Shown here: one piece after another, positions 41,817 through 54,502 of the stretch
Position numbering within the stretch: the stretch's first letter is position 1
How the letters are laid out: every line of letters begins with the position of its first letter
Source of the DNA: Actinomycetes bacterium
GTDB lineage: Bacteria > Actinomycetota > Actinomycetes > Mycobacteriales > Mycobacteriaceae
Direction: 5' to 3'
Assembly: GCA_022601135.1 (NCBI GenBank)
Contig: JAHZJB010000126.1
Span: 1-64,000, forward strand
Length of the DNA stretch: 64,000 nucleotides
The notes under the pieces: model-generated
What the model was told of the DNA's origin: nothing
Databases searched by the model: none
The model's input: only the letters and a program-made list of their open reading frames with translations
Position numbers and translations under genes: made by a program

Positions 41817-42321
41817 CCGACAGCGGGATGGACGCAGCAACGCTGCGTAGCCGTTCCCAGCTCGCGGCGAAGCCCGGGTGCAGCGGCAGGTCGGCCACCT
41901 CCTCCTCCACCACCCAGCGCAACTCCGCGCTCTCGCGGTTGGGGACTGTGTCCAGCAACGCCGCGGCATCGGCGATGACAGTGGTGTAGCTCCACCCGGC
42001 CACCTCGGAGGTGACCACGGCGATTCGCACCCTCAGTTGATCGGCGGGCAACCCGGCCTCCTCGTGGGCTTCGCGGACCGCGGCCTGCTCGGGTGTCTCG
42101 TGGCTGTCGCGGGCACCGCCGGGAAGGCCCCAGGTCCCGCCCTGATGGCTCCACTGCGCCCGATACTGGAGCAGTACCGCGGCGGTTCCGTCAGGGCGGG
42201 GCGCGCGCAGCAGCAGCCCCGCCGCGCCGTGCCTGCCCCAGTAGGCCGCCCCGTCGGCCGATACCACCCAGCCGTCACCATCGCCGCGCACGTGTTCAGG
42301 ATAGGGAACAGACGCCGACAC
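41800..42321 (-). CDS. mutT3: NUDIX hydrolase (MutT3-like)
   Basis: 173 residues. NUDIX box [20 protein letters not shown] followed by EAGL, with the Glu ladder that binds Mg2+, is intact. Likely removes oxidised or modified nucleoside triphosphates or diphosphate adducts. From memory it matches Rv0413. The start is uncertain: GTG 42321 lies just before the conserved [17 protein letters not shown] segment; no ribosome site is obvious. Converges on thiE. Confidence 0.85.
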   Translation of the reverse strand: MSASVPYPEHVRGDGDGWVVSADGAAYWGRHGAAGLLLRAPRPDGTAAVLLQYRAQWSHQGGTWGLPGGARDSHETPEQAAVREAHEEAGLPADQLRVRIAVVTSEVAGWSYTTVIADAAALLDTVPNRESAELRWVVEEEVADLPLHPGFAASWERLRSVAASIPLSVNREY

Positions 42322-42369
42322 CGGGGAAGTCGCAGATGCCGAATCCCGACCGGCCGGACGGGAAGCTCT

Positions 42370-42386
42370 TAGAATTCTTTTATAGA
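42370..42386. promoter_or_regulatory. AT-rich bidirectional promoter region, mutT3/glnX
   Basis: An unusually AT-rich island in this GC-rich sequence. On the plus strand TAGAAT (42370-42375) or TATAGA (42381-42386) could be the glnX -10; on the minus strand TATAAA (42379-42384) could serve mutT3. An AGAATTCT palindrome lies at 42371-42378. Confidence 0.45.
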
Positions 42387-42425
42387 GTTGGTCCGCGATA
42401 CGACAGCCGGGAGAAACAGAACCAC

Positions 42426-42446
42426 ATGAGGTCCGCGCACACGTGA
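42426..42446 (+). CDS. Putative 6-residue leader ORF before glnX
   Basis: ATG followed by AGG TCC GCG CAC ACG and TGA encodes MRSAHT. Its TGA overlaps the glnX GTG (GTGA). A GGGAG lies 12 nt before the ATG, a slightly long spacing, and glnX itself has no close ribosome site, so translation of glnX may depend on this leader. It is too short to support by composition. Confidence 0.4.
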   Translation: MRSAHT

Positions 42447-43762
42447 CGGTGGAGTTGGCCCATCCCTCGACCGAGCCACTCGCTTCTCGGTCCCCGACCA
42501 AGTCGGCGCATCCGCGCTGGTGGTTCTTGTGGACGACGCCCGGCCGGATCCTGAGCATCGGCTTCGTCCTGGCGGCGCTGGTGGTCGGCAGTGCATTCGC
42601 CACCTCGACGACGATCAACGACCGCCAGGAAGCGCTGTCCAACGTCCTCGACCACACCGAGCCCTTGGCCTTTGCCGCCGGGCAGCTTTACACCACGTTG
42701 TCTGTCGCCGACGCGGCCGCCGGTACGGCCTTCATCGCGGGCATCGAACCTCCCGAGGTACGGAAACGCTATGAGCAAGCGATCACCGACGCCGCGGTCG
42801 CAGCGACCCGTGCCTCGAGCGGCCTGACCGATGAGCCACTGGTACAGCTACTCGGCCGGATCAACGCCAGGCTGGCGGTGTACACCGGACTGATCGAAAC
42901 CGCACGAACCAACAATCAAGCGGGTAACCCGGTCGGTTCCTCGTACCTGTCGGAAGCGTCGTCGCTGATGCAACAGCTCATCCTGCCCGACGCGCAGCGG
43001 TTGTACGAGGAGACCTCGGCGCGGGTCGACGCCGAGACGACCGCGTCGACACGGATCCCCACCCCGGTCATTCTGGTCGTGCTGTCGACGTTGCTATTCG
43101 GTATCTTCGCCAACCGCTGGATGGCCAAACGCACCCGACGACGGGTCAATATCGGTTTCGTCGCCGGGGGGTTGGCGGTGCTGATCATGTTGATATGGGT
43201 GGGCACGGCGCTGGTTATTTCAACCTTGGACAGCCGCAGCGCAAAGGACACCGCTGCCGAGTCGCTCAAGACGGTGACAAACCTGGCGATCACCGCCCAG
43301 CAGGCGCGCGCCGACGAAACCCTGTCCCTGATTCGCCGTGGCGACGAGAACCTGCGTAAACAGTCCTACTACGAGCGAATTCACCTGATGCAACAACAAT
43401 TGGCCCACTACCTCGCTCAAGACGATGCGATCGACAAGTCCGACCTCGCCGACGCGGACCAGCTGCTCGAACGTTGGCGGGCCGCCGACGACCGGATCAC
43501 GGCCTACATCGCGGTCGGCAACTACCAGGCCGCCACGCAGGTCGCGCTCGGCGTTGGTGAGGATGACGCCACACCTGCCTTCAACAAGCTGGACGACGCG
43601 CTCTCCCAGGGCATCGAACAGAGCCGTAGCCAGCTGCGCAGCGATATCGTCAACGCGCGTCGGGTGCTCTCCGGGGCGACCTTCGGAGCCGCAGCCCTCA
43701 GCGTCGTGGCAGCCATCGCCGTAGCATTGGGTATTTGGCCCAGACTGAGTGAGTACCGATGA
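42443..43762 (+). CDS. glnX: Membrane sensor protein GlnX
   Basis: 439 residues with four membrane helices (about 33-54, 203-221, 233-257, 410-432) and two helical extracytoplasmic segments of about 150 residues each (TTINDRQEALSNVLDHTEPL and SLIRRGDENLRKQSYYERI regions), as in a sensor. The known homologue (Rv0412c) works with GlnH and PknG to report extracellular Asp/Glu and control GarA. GTG start in a GTGA overlap with a tiny leader ORF. Its TGA lies in a repeat shared with mrpD/mrpE. Confidence 0.9.
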   Translation: MTVELAHPSTEPLASRSPTKSAHPRWWFLWTTPGRILSIGFVLAALVVGSAFATSTTINDRQEALSNVLDHTEPLAFAAGQLYTTLSVADAAAGTAFIAGIEPPEVRKRYEQAITDAAVAATRASSGLTDEPLVQLLGRINARLAVYTGLIETARTNNQAGNPVGSSYLSEASSLMQQLILPDAQRLYEETSARVDAETTASTRIPTPVILVVLSTLLFGIFANRWMAKRTRRRVNIGFVAGGLAVLIMLIWVGTALVISTLDSRSAKDTAAESLKTVTNLAITAQQARADETLSLIRRGDENLRKQSYYERIHLMQQQLAHYLAQDDAIDKSDLADADQLLERWRAADDRITAYIAVGNYQAATQVALGVGEDDATPAFNKLDDALSQGIEQSRSQLRSDIVNARRVLSGATFGAAALSVVAAIAVALGIWPRLSEYR

Positions 43763-43786
43763 GCGCTTGCGCGAAGAGCAGAGAAC
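43758..43786 (+). repeat. Dispersed repeat copy at the glnX/glnH junction
   Basis: Begins GATGAGCGCTTGCGCGAAGA and continues GCAGA; 24 of the first 25 bases match the first copy at mrpD/mrpE (19351). The ATGAGCGC octamer at its start recurs at 43791, 32 bp downstream, where it forms the glnH start. Thus the stop of glnX and the start of glnH sit in separate copies of the same octamer. Confidence 0.75.
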
Positions 43787-43790
43787 ACCG

Positions 43791-47020
<3,230 letters not shown>

Positions 47021-47325
47021 GCGTGCGACCCGGCGAGATGGATTTGCCGGAATTGCGGAATCAGTTGCAGCGATGTCGCCAGGTGCCGATACCGCCCGTC
47101 GGCCGCTCCCCTGCAGCGTCACCGATGCGGCGAAACTGCAGTTGAGCACCCTGCGTAGCGGGTATGGGAAAGATATGGTCAGGCCACTGATTCCGTAGTA
47201 TTGTCAGGCATCTGGCTGGTGGTTCAGTCAGCGACAATGGTGACGTCATCGGCGCAACAGGTTAGGGCGAGCCCCTGACGGCAGCCACATTATGAATCGA
47301 TGGTTGCGGGCTGACGGAGGCCACG
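47021..47325. other. pknG-STAS intergenic region
   Basis: 305 bp without a credible gene. A weak hairpin CCGGC/GCCGG (47030-47050) follows pknG. A GGGTAT box at 47160-47165 resembles the -10 of SigF-type promoters, with only a poor CAGTT -35-like match 16 bp upstream. Nothing else recognised. Confidence 0.35.
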
Positions 47326-47790
47326 ATGTCAATTTCAGAACCTGTGGCTGCGCCAAGCACGCAGCGGGTGTTCCGTCCGGATCCACGATCTTTCGATCTG
47401 CGTGAAGAGCATTGCCGGGCGACGTTCTCCGCTCACCATCTAACGACGTCAAGGGTGCTGGTGACGATTCACGGTGAGATCGATGCATCGAACAGCTGCG
47501 CACTCGCCGACTACGTCGAACGCCGGGTCACGGGGTCCCGTGGGCTCGTGCTGGACCTCCAGACCGTGCAGTTCTTCGCCGCATCGGGCTTTGCCACGCT
47601 GTTCAAGATCGATGCGCTCAGCGCGCGCGCCGGCGTCCCGTGGTCGCTGCTCGTTGGATCCCACGTTCAACGACTGCTCTGGATCTGCGACCCGGCCCGA
47701 GAGCTACCGGTCAAGCAGGACCGTTTAGCCGGCAAGCACCTGAGCACACGCCCGAGCGATCGCCAGTTCCTCGTTGGTGGGGATGACTAG
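47326..47790 (+). CDS. STAS-domain anti-sigma factor antagonist
   Basis: 154 residues. After a 30-residue leader, the STAS fold shows [15 protein letters not shown] and the phospho-site loop [11 protein letters not shown] with Ser87 where SpoIIAA-type proteins are phosphorylated. It should bind an anti-sigma kinase to release a stress sigma factor such as SigF. No cognate anti-sigma gene is adjacent. ATG with a GGAGG-like site just upstream. Its last 66 bp overlap the 3' end of the convergent ackA. Confidence 0.87.
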   Translation: MSISEPVAAPSTQRVFRPDPRSFDLREEHCRATFSAHHLTTSRVLVTIHGEIDASNSCALADYVERRVTGSRGLVLDLQTVQFFAASGFATLFKIDALSARAGVPWSLLVGSHVQRLLWICDPARELPVKQDRLAGKHLSTRPSDRQFLVGGDD

Positions 47791-48900
47791 CACCGTCGTC
47801 GGTGAACCATCGGGCGAGATCCTTCTGGCCCCGCGCGCGGGACTGTCGTTGAGGTGTTCGTCGAGTTCGATGCCGAACGCCGTTAACCCCGATAGAGCAT
47901 CGCGGCGCACCGCGACGTCGTTCTCTCCGACACCGGCCGTGAACGTGATGATGTCGGCTGTACCCAGCACCGCCAGATACGCGCCGATGTATTTACGCAA
48001 CCGGTGGATATACACGTCGTAAGCCAATTGCGCTGCCGCCCGGTCAGTTTCGGTGCCAGACTCGATACATTGGCGAAGCAACCGGAAATCGACCTCGCCG
48101 CCGAGACCGCGCACACCCGATTGTCGGTTGAGCATCGACTCGATGTCCTCAACAGTCATTCCTGCCGTTCGCCACAGATACGTGATCACTCCCGGGTCTA
48201 TGTCACCGGAGCGGGTGCCCATGACCAACCCCTCCATCGGGGTCAGCCCCATCGAGGTCTCCACGGGGCGGCCGCCGACGATGGCCGAGGCCGACGCGCC
48301 GTTCCCGAGATGCAGAACGATCTGGCTGAGCGATGTCAGCGGCACACCGAGAAAGCGAGCCGCTTGCTCACTGACGTATTGGTGCGAGGTGCCGTGGAAC
48401 CCGTAACGCCTGATCCGCCACCGGGCGGCGATCTCGTGGTCGATGGCGTACGTCGCCGCGGCCGGCGGCAGGTCATGAAAGAACGCGGTGTCGAATACCG
48501 CTATGTGCGGTAGTTGTGGCAGCACTTGGCGGGCGACCTGGATACCCAGTACAGAAGGCGGGTTATGCAGTGGCGCAAGCGGAGCCAGCTCCTCAAGCCG
48601 CGCGATCACCGAATCATCAATCAGCGTGGGCTGGAACAGATCCGGTCCACCGTGCACCACCCGGTGCCCGACCGCCACCAGTTCGAGGTCATCGAGGGAC
48701 TGACCGTCGCGGACACACGCGGTGAACACCAGGCGCAAGGCCGCGGCATGATCTGCAACCGCTGGCTCTGGTGAGCCCTCGTCGACTTCCCCGATACGCT
48801 CGATCACGCCATCGGCCACCGTCATGCCTGATTCCGGTTGCACAACTGAGTATTTCACCGTCGAAGAACCCGAGTTGAGCACCAGAACAGAAGGTGTCAT
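47725..48900 (-). CDS. ackA: Acetate kinase
   Basis: 391 residues. [14 protein letters not shown] (6-19) with Asn9 and Lys16 is the diagnostic N-terminus. [19 protein letters not shown] and [10 protein letters not shown] form the ATP and acetate sites, and [10 protein letters not shown] lies near the end. Makes ATP and acetate from acetyl-phosphate and the reverse. ATG 48900 chosen, 4 bp after pta; the longer in-frame form would overlap pta. Converges on the STAS gene with a 66-bp overlap. Confidence 0.96.
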   Translation of the reverse strand: MTPSVLVLNSGSSTVKYSVVQPESGMTVADGVIERIGEVDEGSPEPAVADHAAALRLVFTACVRDGQSLDDLELVAVGHRVVHGGPDLFQPTLIDDSVIARLEELAPLAPLHNPPSVLGIQVARQVLPQLPHIAVFDTAFFHDLPPAAATYAIDHEIAARWRIRRYGFHGTSHQYVSEQAARFLGVPLTSLSQIVLHLGNGASASAIVGGRPVETSMGLTPMEGLVMGTRSGDIDPGVITYLWRTAGMTVEDIESMLNRQSGVRGLGGEVDFRLLRQCIESGTETDRAAAQLAYDVYIHRLRKYIGAYLAVLGTADIITFTAGVGENDVAVRRDALSGLTAFGIELDEHLNDSPARGARRISPDGSPTTVLVIPTNEELAIARACAQVLAG

Positions 48901-48904
48901 GATT

Positions 48905-50995
48905 TCACCCCTGGGCTTGGATCGCGGTGATCGCCACCGTGTTGACGATGTCCTCGACCAGCGCACCCCGGGACAGGTCGTTGACAGGTTTTTTCAGTCC
49001 CTGCAGTACCGGCCCGATCGCGACAGCCCCGGCACTCCGCTGGACCGCCTTGTAGGTGTTGTTGCCGGTGTTGAGGTCAGGGAAGATCAATACCGTGGCG
49101 CGGCCCGCAATCTGAGAGTCGGGCATCTTTGTGGCCGCCACCGAAGGTTCGACGGCGGCGTCATATTGAATCGGCCCCTCAACCAGCAGATCGGGATCCC
49201 TGGACCGGACTAATTCGGTAGCCTTCCTTACCTTCTCGACGTCTGCACCCGATCCAGAGGTACCGGTCGAATACGACAACATCGCCACCCGTGGCGCAAT
49301 GCCGAACCGTTCCGCTGTCCGGGATGACGAGATGGCGATGTCGGCGAGCTGCTCGGCGGTCGGGTCCGGCACTATCGCACAATCTCCGTAGGCCAGAACC
49401 TCATCGGCCAGACACATGAGGAAGATGCTGGAGACCGTCGAGACGCCTTCGACGGTCCTGATGATCTCGAACGCCGGTCTAATCGTATGCGCCGTCGTAT
49501 GCCTGGCACCCGAAACCATCCCGTCCACCATGTCGTTATGCACCAGCATCGTGCCGAAGTACGAGACATCGTGGATGATTTGGCGGGCGTGCTCGACGGT
49601 GACTCCTTTGTGGCTGCGCAACGCCGCATATTGCCGTGCGAACTGATCGCACAGTTCGCTGGTCTGCGGATCCAGTACCGCCGCCCCGGACACATCGACA
49701 CCGAGTTCCGCGGCGCGAGCTCGAACCTGGGCCTCTTCGCCGAGGATCGTCAAGTCGGCGACGCCGCGCTGCAGCAGCCTTCCGGCCGCGGTGAGAACGC
49801 GGTCGTCGTTTCCCTCCGGCAGCACGATGCGTTTGCGGTCCGATCGAGCCCGATCGAGCAATCGGTGGGTGAACATCTTCGGTGTCACCACAGCCGGAAT
49901 CTCAATGGCCAGCTGCACCAACAAGTCTGCGGTATCGACGTGGGCATCCATCAACGCGATGGCGGTATCGATCTTGCGGTGGGACTGCCGGGTCACCCGT
50001 CCACGCGTCGCGGCCACCCTGCTCGCCGTCTCGAAGGTGTCGAACCTCGTCTCCAGGATGGGCAGGCTGAGCCCCAGTCCCGACACCAACGAGTCGACCG
50101 CCGAATTCAGCGCCATACCGCCGTTGAGGATAACGCAGGACAGGGACGGAAAGCCCGCTGCGGCGTGGGCACTGAGCACGGCGATCACGACGTCGGAGCG
50201 ATCCCCGGAAGTGACGACCGCGGCCCCCTCTGTCAGCCGCTCCAACACGTGCTCAGCGGTCATGCCGGTCACCAGAACGTCGAGCACTTCGCGCGTCAGC
50301 AGGGCCGGATCTCCCCGCAGAAGGGTGCCCGACACCGCGGCCTTCAACTCGGCGACCGAGGGTGCGCACAGAAGTGGTTCCTCGGGCAGCAGGTAACTCC
50401 TGAACCCGATCTTGTGCAGTGCGGCCGTGATCTCGGCCATGCTCGCCGGATCACATCGGTTCACCACCACTGCGGCAGTATGAGCGTGCTGGGCCGCGAT
50501 CTCGTCGATGCACGCCTCGACGACCTGCGCGACCTGAGCGGGCGTACGATTCTTGGCCCCGACCGCGAGCACCACCGGAGCGCCGAGGTTGGCCGCGATC
50601 CGGGCGTTCATCGACAACTCACTGGGTGTCGCGACGTCGGTGTAGTCGCTGCCCACCACCAGCACCGCATCGCACTGGTCGGCGACCCGGTGGAATCGCT
50701 CGATGATGTCAGCCAGCGCGGCGTCCGGGTCGTCGTGCAACTGCCGGTAGCTGACGCCGACGCAGTCCTCGTACCCTAGTCCGGCACTGGTGTGGTCAAG
50801 CAGCATTTCGAGGATGTAGTCGCGACCGTCACCGGTCCGAGTGATGGGGCGGAATACCCCGACCCTGGCTACGGTCGCGGCGAGCCTGTGCAGGATGCCC
50901 AACGCAATGGTCGATTTTCCGGTGCCACCCTCGGGGGAGGCGATGTAGATCGCCGGGTAGGTCGTGGTTACGGGGTGAGGGGGGGCATCGGACAC
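48905..50995 (-). CDS. pta: Phosphate acetyltransferase (long form)
   Basis: 696 residues: an N-terminal P-loop DRTGG/CobQ-like region (SPEGGTGKS at 20-28), a central DRTGG domain (about 215-340), and the C-terminal catalytic domain ([20 protein letters not shown] onward; [26 protein letters not shown]). Interconverts acetyl-CoA and acetyl-phosphate. GTG start. Lies 66 bp after fgd1 and 4 bp before ackA, forming an fgd1-pta-ackA unit. Confidence 0.96.
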   Translation of the reverse strand: MSDAPPHPVTTTYPAIYIASPEGGTGKSTIALGILHRLAATVARVGVFRPITRTGDGRDYILEMLLDHTSAGLGYEDCVGVSYRQLHDDPDAALADIIERFHRVADQCDAVLVVGSDYTDVATPSELSMNARIAANLGAPVVLAVGAKNRTPAQVAQVVEACIDEIAAQHAHTAAVVVNRCDPASMAEITAALHKIGFRSYLLPEEPLLCAPSVAELKAAVSGTLLRGDPALLTREVLDVLVTGMTAEHVLERLTEGAAVVTSGDRSDVVIAVLSAHAAAGFPSLSCVILNGGMALNSAVDSLVSGLGLSLPILETRFDTFETASRVAATRGRVTRQSHRKIDTAIALMDAHVDTADLLVQLAIEIPAVVTPKMFTHRLLDRARSDRKRIVLPEGNDDRVLTAAGRLLQRGVADLTILGEEAQVRARAAELGVDVSGAAVLDPQTSELCDQFARQYAALRSHKGVTVEHARQIIHDVSYFGTMLVHNDMVDGMVSGARHTTAHTIRPAFEIIRTVEGVSTVSSIFLMCLADEVLAYGDCAIVPDPTAEQLADIAISSSRTAERFGIAPRVAMLSYSTGTSGSGADVEKVRKATELVRSRDPDLLVEGPIQYDAAVEPSVAATKMPDSQIAGRATVLIFPDLNTGNNTYKAVQRSAGAVAIGPVLQGLKKPVNDLSRGALVEDIVNTVAITAIQAQG

Positions 50996-51061
50996 AGGTG
51001 CAGCCTGCCGTCAACTGCGTGTCATGTCCACCGGCAATCGCAAGGGGGCAGACTCACCACG

Positions 51062-52072
51062 TCAGGCCAGGCGTCGCAGCCGCGGCTCGAGATCACGCTC
51101 GAACAGTTCCAGAAAACGACGCTGATCGTGCCCTGGAGCATGGAAGACGAGGTGGTTGAGTCCCCAGTCGACATAGTCCTTGACCTTCGCGACGGCTTCG
51201 TCGGGGTCGGACGCCACGATCCAGCGCTTGGCCACCTGCTCGATGGGCAGCGCGTCGGCGGCCTTCTCCATCTCTTTGGGGTCGTCGATGCTGTGCTTCT
51301 GCTCGGCGGTCAGCGACAGCGGCGCCCAGAATCGGGTGTTCTCCAGCGCACGCTCGGGGTCGGTGTCGTAGGAGATCTTGATCTCGATCATCCGATCGAT
51401 CTCATCGAGGGTACGGCCGGCCTTCTCCGCTCCTTCTGTCACGGCAGGGATGAGCTTGTCGGTGTACAGTTCGGCCCCCTTGCCCGAGGTGCAGATGAAG
51501 CCGTCGCCCGCGCGGCCTGCGTATTTGGCGACGAGGGGACCGCCCGCCGCGATGTACACCGGCACCCCGTCATCGGGCACGTCATAGATGGAGGCACCTT
51601 TCAGGTGGTAGTACTCGCCATCGAAATCGACCCGGTCGCCCAGCCAGAGTTCCCGCATCAACCTCACCGATTCACGCAGTCGGGCGAACCGTTCCTTGAA
51701 TTCAGGCCACTCGCCGGCGTAGCCGGTGGCGATCTCGTTGAGCGCTTCGCCGGTTCCCACGCCCAGGAAAATCCGATTGGGGTAGAGACAGGCCATGGTG
51801 GCAAAGGCCTGGGCGATGACCGCGGGGTTGTAACGGAACGTCGGGGTCAGCACCGACGTGCCCAGGATCAGCCGTTGAGTGCGTTCACCGACCGCCGTCA
51901 TCCAAGCCAGTGAAAACGGCGCGTGGCCCCCTTCGTGCCGCCAGGGCTGGAAGTGGTCACTGACGGTCGCACTGTCCATGCCGTGCGCCTCGGCGGCGAC
52001 GGCCAACTCGACGAGTTCGCGCGGCGCGAACTGCTCCGCCGACGCCTTGTAGCCCAGTTTCAGTTCACCCAT
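51062..52072 (-). CDS. fgd1: F420-dependent glucose-6-phosphate dehydrogenase
   Basis: 336-residue luciferase-like TIM barrel reducing coenzyme F420 with glucose-6-phosphate. Starts [40 protein letters not shown] near 38-57 with the active-site His40 and Trp44 region, and [12 protein letters not shown], are typical of FGD. It supplies reduced F420 for F420-dependent reductases and nitroimidazole prodrug activation in mycobacteria. Upstream of pta-ackA; divergent from the metallo-beta-lactamase-fold gene with 22 bp between starts. Confidence 0.97.
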   Translation of the reverse strand: MGELKLGYKASAEQFAPRELVELAVAAEAHGMDSATVSDHFQPWRHEGGHAPFSLAWMTAVGERTQRLILGTSVLTPTFRYNPAVIAQAFATMACLYPNRIFLGVGTGEALNEIATGYAGEWPEFKERFARLRESVRLMRELWLGDRVDFDGEYYHLKGASIYDVPDDGVPVYIAAGGPLVAKYAGRAGDGFICTSGKGAELYTDKLIPAVTEGAEKAGRTLDEIDRMIEIKISYDTDPERALENTRFWAPLSLTAEQKHSIDDPKEMEKAADALPIEQVAKRWIVASDPDEAVAKVKDYVDWGLNHLVFHAPGHDQRRFLELFERDLEPRLRRLA

Positions 52073-52082
52073 CTTTTCTTTC

Positions 52083-52088
52083 TACACT
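52083..52088 (+). promoter_or_regulatory. -10 box TACACT of the MBL-fold gene (leaderless candidate)
   Basis: TANNNT hexamer ending 6 nt before the ATG at 52095; only 22 bp separate this gene from the divergent fgd1 start. Confidence 0.5.
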
Positions 52089-52094
52089 CGCCTG

Positions 52095-52847
52095 ATGGCA
52101 CCGGTCCTCACCGCCGTCACCGACCACGTCCACTGCGTCCACACCGACCTGGTCAATTGGACGGTGGTGACCGGCAGCGATGCAGACACCGCTGGCGTCC
52201 TGCTCATCGATGCCGGTTTCCCCGGCAGCCGCGCCGACGTCCTGGACTCCCTGAACCAACTCGGATTCGGTGTGGCCGACGTACGCGCAATCTTGTTGAC
52301 CCATGCGCACATCGACCACTTCGGGTCGGCCATCTGGTTCGCTCAGCAACACGGCACCCCGGTCTACTGTCACGCAGACGAGCTTGGACACACGAAACGC
52401 GCGTACCTCGAGCAGGCATCACCCGCGGACGTGGCAAAGCACGCCTGGCGTCCGAAATGGCTCAAGTGGTCGGCGTCGATCATCGGCAAAGGCGCCCTGA
52501 CACGCGACGGCATCCCGACCGCGGCACCACTGACCGAAGACATCGCTGCGCGACTGCCTGGTGCTCCGACATCGATCCCGACGCCGGGTCACACCGGTGG
52601 GCACTGTTCCTACGTGGTGGACGGGGTGCTGGTCGTCGGCGACGCGCTGATCACCGATCACCCGCTGGCGTCCCACGCGGGACCACAACTGCCGCTCCCG
52701 ATGTTCAACCACGACCAACAAGGCTGCCGGCGCAGCCTGGCGGCGTTGGCGGTGCTCGACACCGAGATATTGGTACCGGGTCACGGTCCGGTGTGGCGAG
52801 GCCCGGTCCGAACAGCAGTCGAGCAGGCTCAGGCGAGCGTGTCGTAA
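52095..52847 (+). CDS. Metallo-beta-lactamase-fold hydrolase
   Basis: 250 residues. The metal motif H70-A-H72-I-D74-H75 (THAHIDHFG), PGHTGGHCSY, GDALITDH and VPGHGPVW form the complete dinuclear site set. Glyoxalase II-like or lactonase-like activity is possible; true beta-lactamase activity is unlikely from context. From memory it corresponds to Rv0406c. A TACACT -10-like box lies 6 nt before the ATG. Its 3' end overlaps the following convergent gene by 19 bp. Confidence 0.9.
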   Translation: MAPVLTAVTDHVHCVHTDLVNWTVVTGSDADTAGVLLIDAGFPGSRADVLDSLNQLGFGVADVRAILLTHAHIDHFGSAIWFAQQHGTPVYCHADELGHTKRAYLEQASPADVAKHAWRPKWLKWSASIIGKGALTRDGIPTAAPLTEDIAARLPGAPTSIPTPGHTGGHCSYVVDGVLVVGDALITDHPLASHAGPQLPLPMFNHDQQGCRRSLAALAVLDTEILVPGHGPVWRGPVRTAVEQAQASVS

Positions 52848-53119
52848 CCGAGTAGGAACAGCGCGGTCAGGCAGAGCCCAGATGCGGTAACGATGGCGGG
52901 CATCAGGATCATCGTGTCGAGTTCGTCGTCGTCGAGCACGTCGTCCTCGAAGCGTCCGAACAGCACATGCGCAATGCCGGTGCGCCGGAAGGCGTGCACG
53001 AGGCGACGTACTCGAACGCTGGAACGCCGGCGCCCGATGAAGACGCGCGACAAACCGCCGAGCAGGAAAGTCAATGCGGCAGCGGCCAGCATCAGCCAAC
53101 CAACGGTCGCCTCCGACAC
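52829..53119 (-). CDS. Small two-helix membrane protein
   Basis: 96 residues: membrane helices at about 5-25 and 73-92, a basic loop RRRSSVRVRRLVHAFRRTG, and an acidic EDDVLDDDELD stretch between. The basic/acidic loop is probably cytoplasmic. GTG start. Resembles the conserved membrane protein recalled at Rv0401. Function unknown. Confidence 0.72.
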   Translation of the reverse strand: MSEATVGWLMLAAAALTFLLGGLSRVFIGRRRSSVRVRRLVHAFRRTGIAHVLFGRFEDDVLDDDELDTMILMPAIVTASGLCLTALFLLGYDTLA

Positions 53120-53151
53120 AGCGGCAAGCCTATCGGCCCGGCCGGGCCGGG

Positions 53152-53688
53152 CTACCCCGAATCCTCCTCCTCGAGAGGGCTCAGAGGTGTCATGGGTGCG
53201 TTCGGGTCGACGGGCGCAACCGGCTCGATACCGGTAGCGGACGCCGTGGGTGGCTGTCCGGTCGGGTGTTCCAGCTTGGTTTGGCTGGGTCCGGCGCTGA
53301 CCGTGGGGCCGGCGCCCGCCGCGGCGGGACGGATATCGCCTACCGCGACGAGCGCCTGCACACGGTTGGTGGTTTCGCTGCGGGGTTCGTTGCCGAGCCG
53401 GCTACCGGGCAGACCCTGGAGGGGTTGCGCGCCGGAAGCGTTGCTGCCGATGATGACGCCGCGGGCGTCCGTTGTCGCCGGGGGTGGAGACTCGATGAGG
53501 TTCAACTGGTAGTCGAAGCTGCCTGAGTCCCCCAGCGCATCGCCGAGGACGTCGCCAGGAATGAAAAAGGGATCCGGCAGTTCAGGATCGGGCTGGGCGG
53601 CGGCGGTGAATGGCATCGCGAATGGAGACGCGATTGCCAGCAGTGCGGTGAGTGCGGCCGCGGTGATCGTCCGGTACATCCCCAACAT
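53152..53688 (-). CDS. Secreted Pro/Ala-rich hypothetical protein
   Basis: 178 residues with a signal peptide (hydrophobic 8-28, cleavage near AAA-QP) and a low-complexity Pro/Gly/Ala/Thr-rich mature region without recognised domain. Start could be codon 1 or the ATG at codon 4. It lies 6 bp downstream of the MspA-family gene on the same strand, so they are probably cotranscribed, and a cell-wall location is likely. I do not recognise a family. Confidence 0.7.
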   Translation of the reverse strand: MLGMYRTITAAALTALLAIASPFAMPFTAAAQPDPELPDPFFIPGDVLGDALGDSGSFDYQLNLIESPPPATTDARGVIIGSNASGAQPLQGLPGSRLGNEPRSETTNRVQALVAVGDIRPAAAGAGPTVSAGPSQTKLEHPTGQPPTASATGIEPVAPVDPNAPMTPLSPLEEEDSG

Positions 53689-53694
53689 GGTCCC

Positions 53695-54327
53695 TCAGAT
53701 TTTAATCGGATCGCCGTAGATGGCGAACTGTGTATGCGCTGTATCCGTGGAGATCCGCAGATATCCGTACGATCGGATGGTTACGTCCCCTCCGCAAGCG
53801 TCTGCCTTGACGTGGATATTGTCGATATCGATCATCGCTTTTCCGCTCTTGTTGAGGGCCATATTCGACAAGGGAAGATCAACGATCACGCCCGGCTGCA
53901 AGACGGTCTGCACGAACCCCGACAGGCCGCCGGCAACTCCGAGGCCGAAATCGCCGAGATCCAGCAGCGGCGAGGCACCGCCGGAACCGCCGTACTGAAC
54001 GCCGGTCGACACATCGGTTTGGCAACCCAGCTGATATCCGACGATGAACAGACTGTCGGTGATATCGCTCTCGCCGCCGGTCGCGGTCGCCGTGCCGGAC
54101 AAGGTGACGAAACCTTCGCGTGACTCTTTGGCGTTGGCCAGGTTGGGTACCGAATTTACGGATTCCTGATCGAGCAGGATGTTCAGTTGCCAGCCGTCTC
54201 GGGTTGTCTTGTCGTAAGACTTCGGCGCCATGCTGATGGGCTCGGCGGCAGCGGTCGGGGTCCCACTCACGGCGCCGAGTAGAACCGCGACAACCAGCAC
54301 GGCGCCCGCGACGAGACCATTGTTCAC
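53695..54327 (-). CDS. MspA-family porin-like protein
   Basis: 210 residues. Signal peptide (hydrophobic 4-22, cleavage near AAA-EP). The mature part shows the MspA family pattern: a WQLNILLDQESVNSVPNL-type strand near the start, LFIVGYQLGCQTDVSTG matching the LGYQIG strand, a GVIVDLPLSN segment at the FPGVSI position, and a C-terminal GGDVTIRSYGYLRISTD strand ending IYGDPIKI, as in MspA TYGEPWNMN. The Cys pair (GCQT and ACGG) is unlike MspA. GTG 54327 has a G-rich ribosome site. MspA-type genes are typical of fast growers. Confidence 0.8.
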   Translation of the reverse strand: MNNGLVAGAVLVVAVLLGAVSGTPTAAAEPISMAPKSYDKTTRDGWQLNILLDQESVNSVPNLANAKESREGFVTLSGTATATGGESDITDSLFIVGYQLGCQTDVSTGVQYGGSGGASPLLDLGDFGLGVAGGLSGFVQTVLQPGVIVDLPLSNMALNKSGKAMIDIDNIHVKADACGGDVTIRSYGYLRISTDTAHTQFAIYGDPIKI

Positions 54328-54477
54328 GCGCCCCCCCAAGCATTGCCGAGTTACCCGCTGCCCGCGCCCCCGCGAGAAACTCCATCGGTCCCAAACCGCG
54401 CGGCAGTGCACAAGCGTGGGGGATTCCCGTCCTGCGTCGACTGGCCGACTGGTTCGCATCCAGAGCGCCCGAGGAAA

Positions 54478-54493
54478 CTTGACACGTGTAAAG
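54478..54493. promoter_or_regulatory. Near-perfect 16-bp palindrome upstream of the SDR gene
   Basis: CTTGACACGTGTAAAG is symmetric at 14 of 16 positions around an ACACGTGT core. It overlaps a TAAAGT -10-like box (54489-54494), so a bound repressor would block the SDR promoter. Candidate operator; the regulator is unknown. Confidence 0.5.
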
Positions 54494-54502
54494 TTCGGCC
54501 GC

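Noticed and set aside
49487..50779. 430-codon plus-strand frame opposite pta
   Set aside because: Antisense shadow; pta has full-length motifs on the minus strand.
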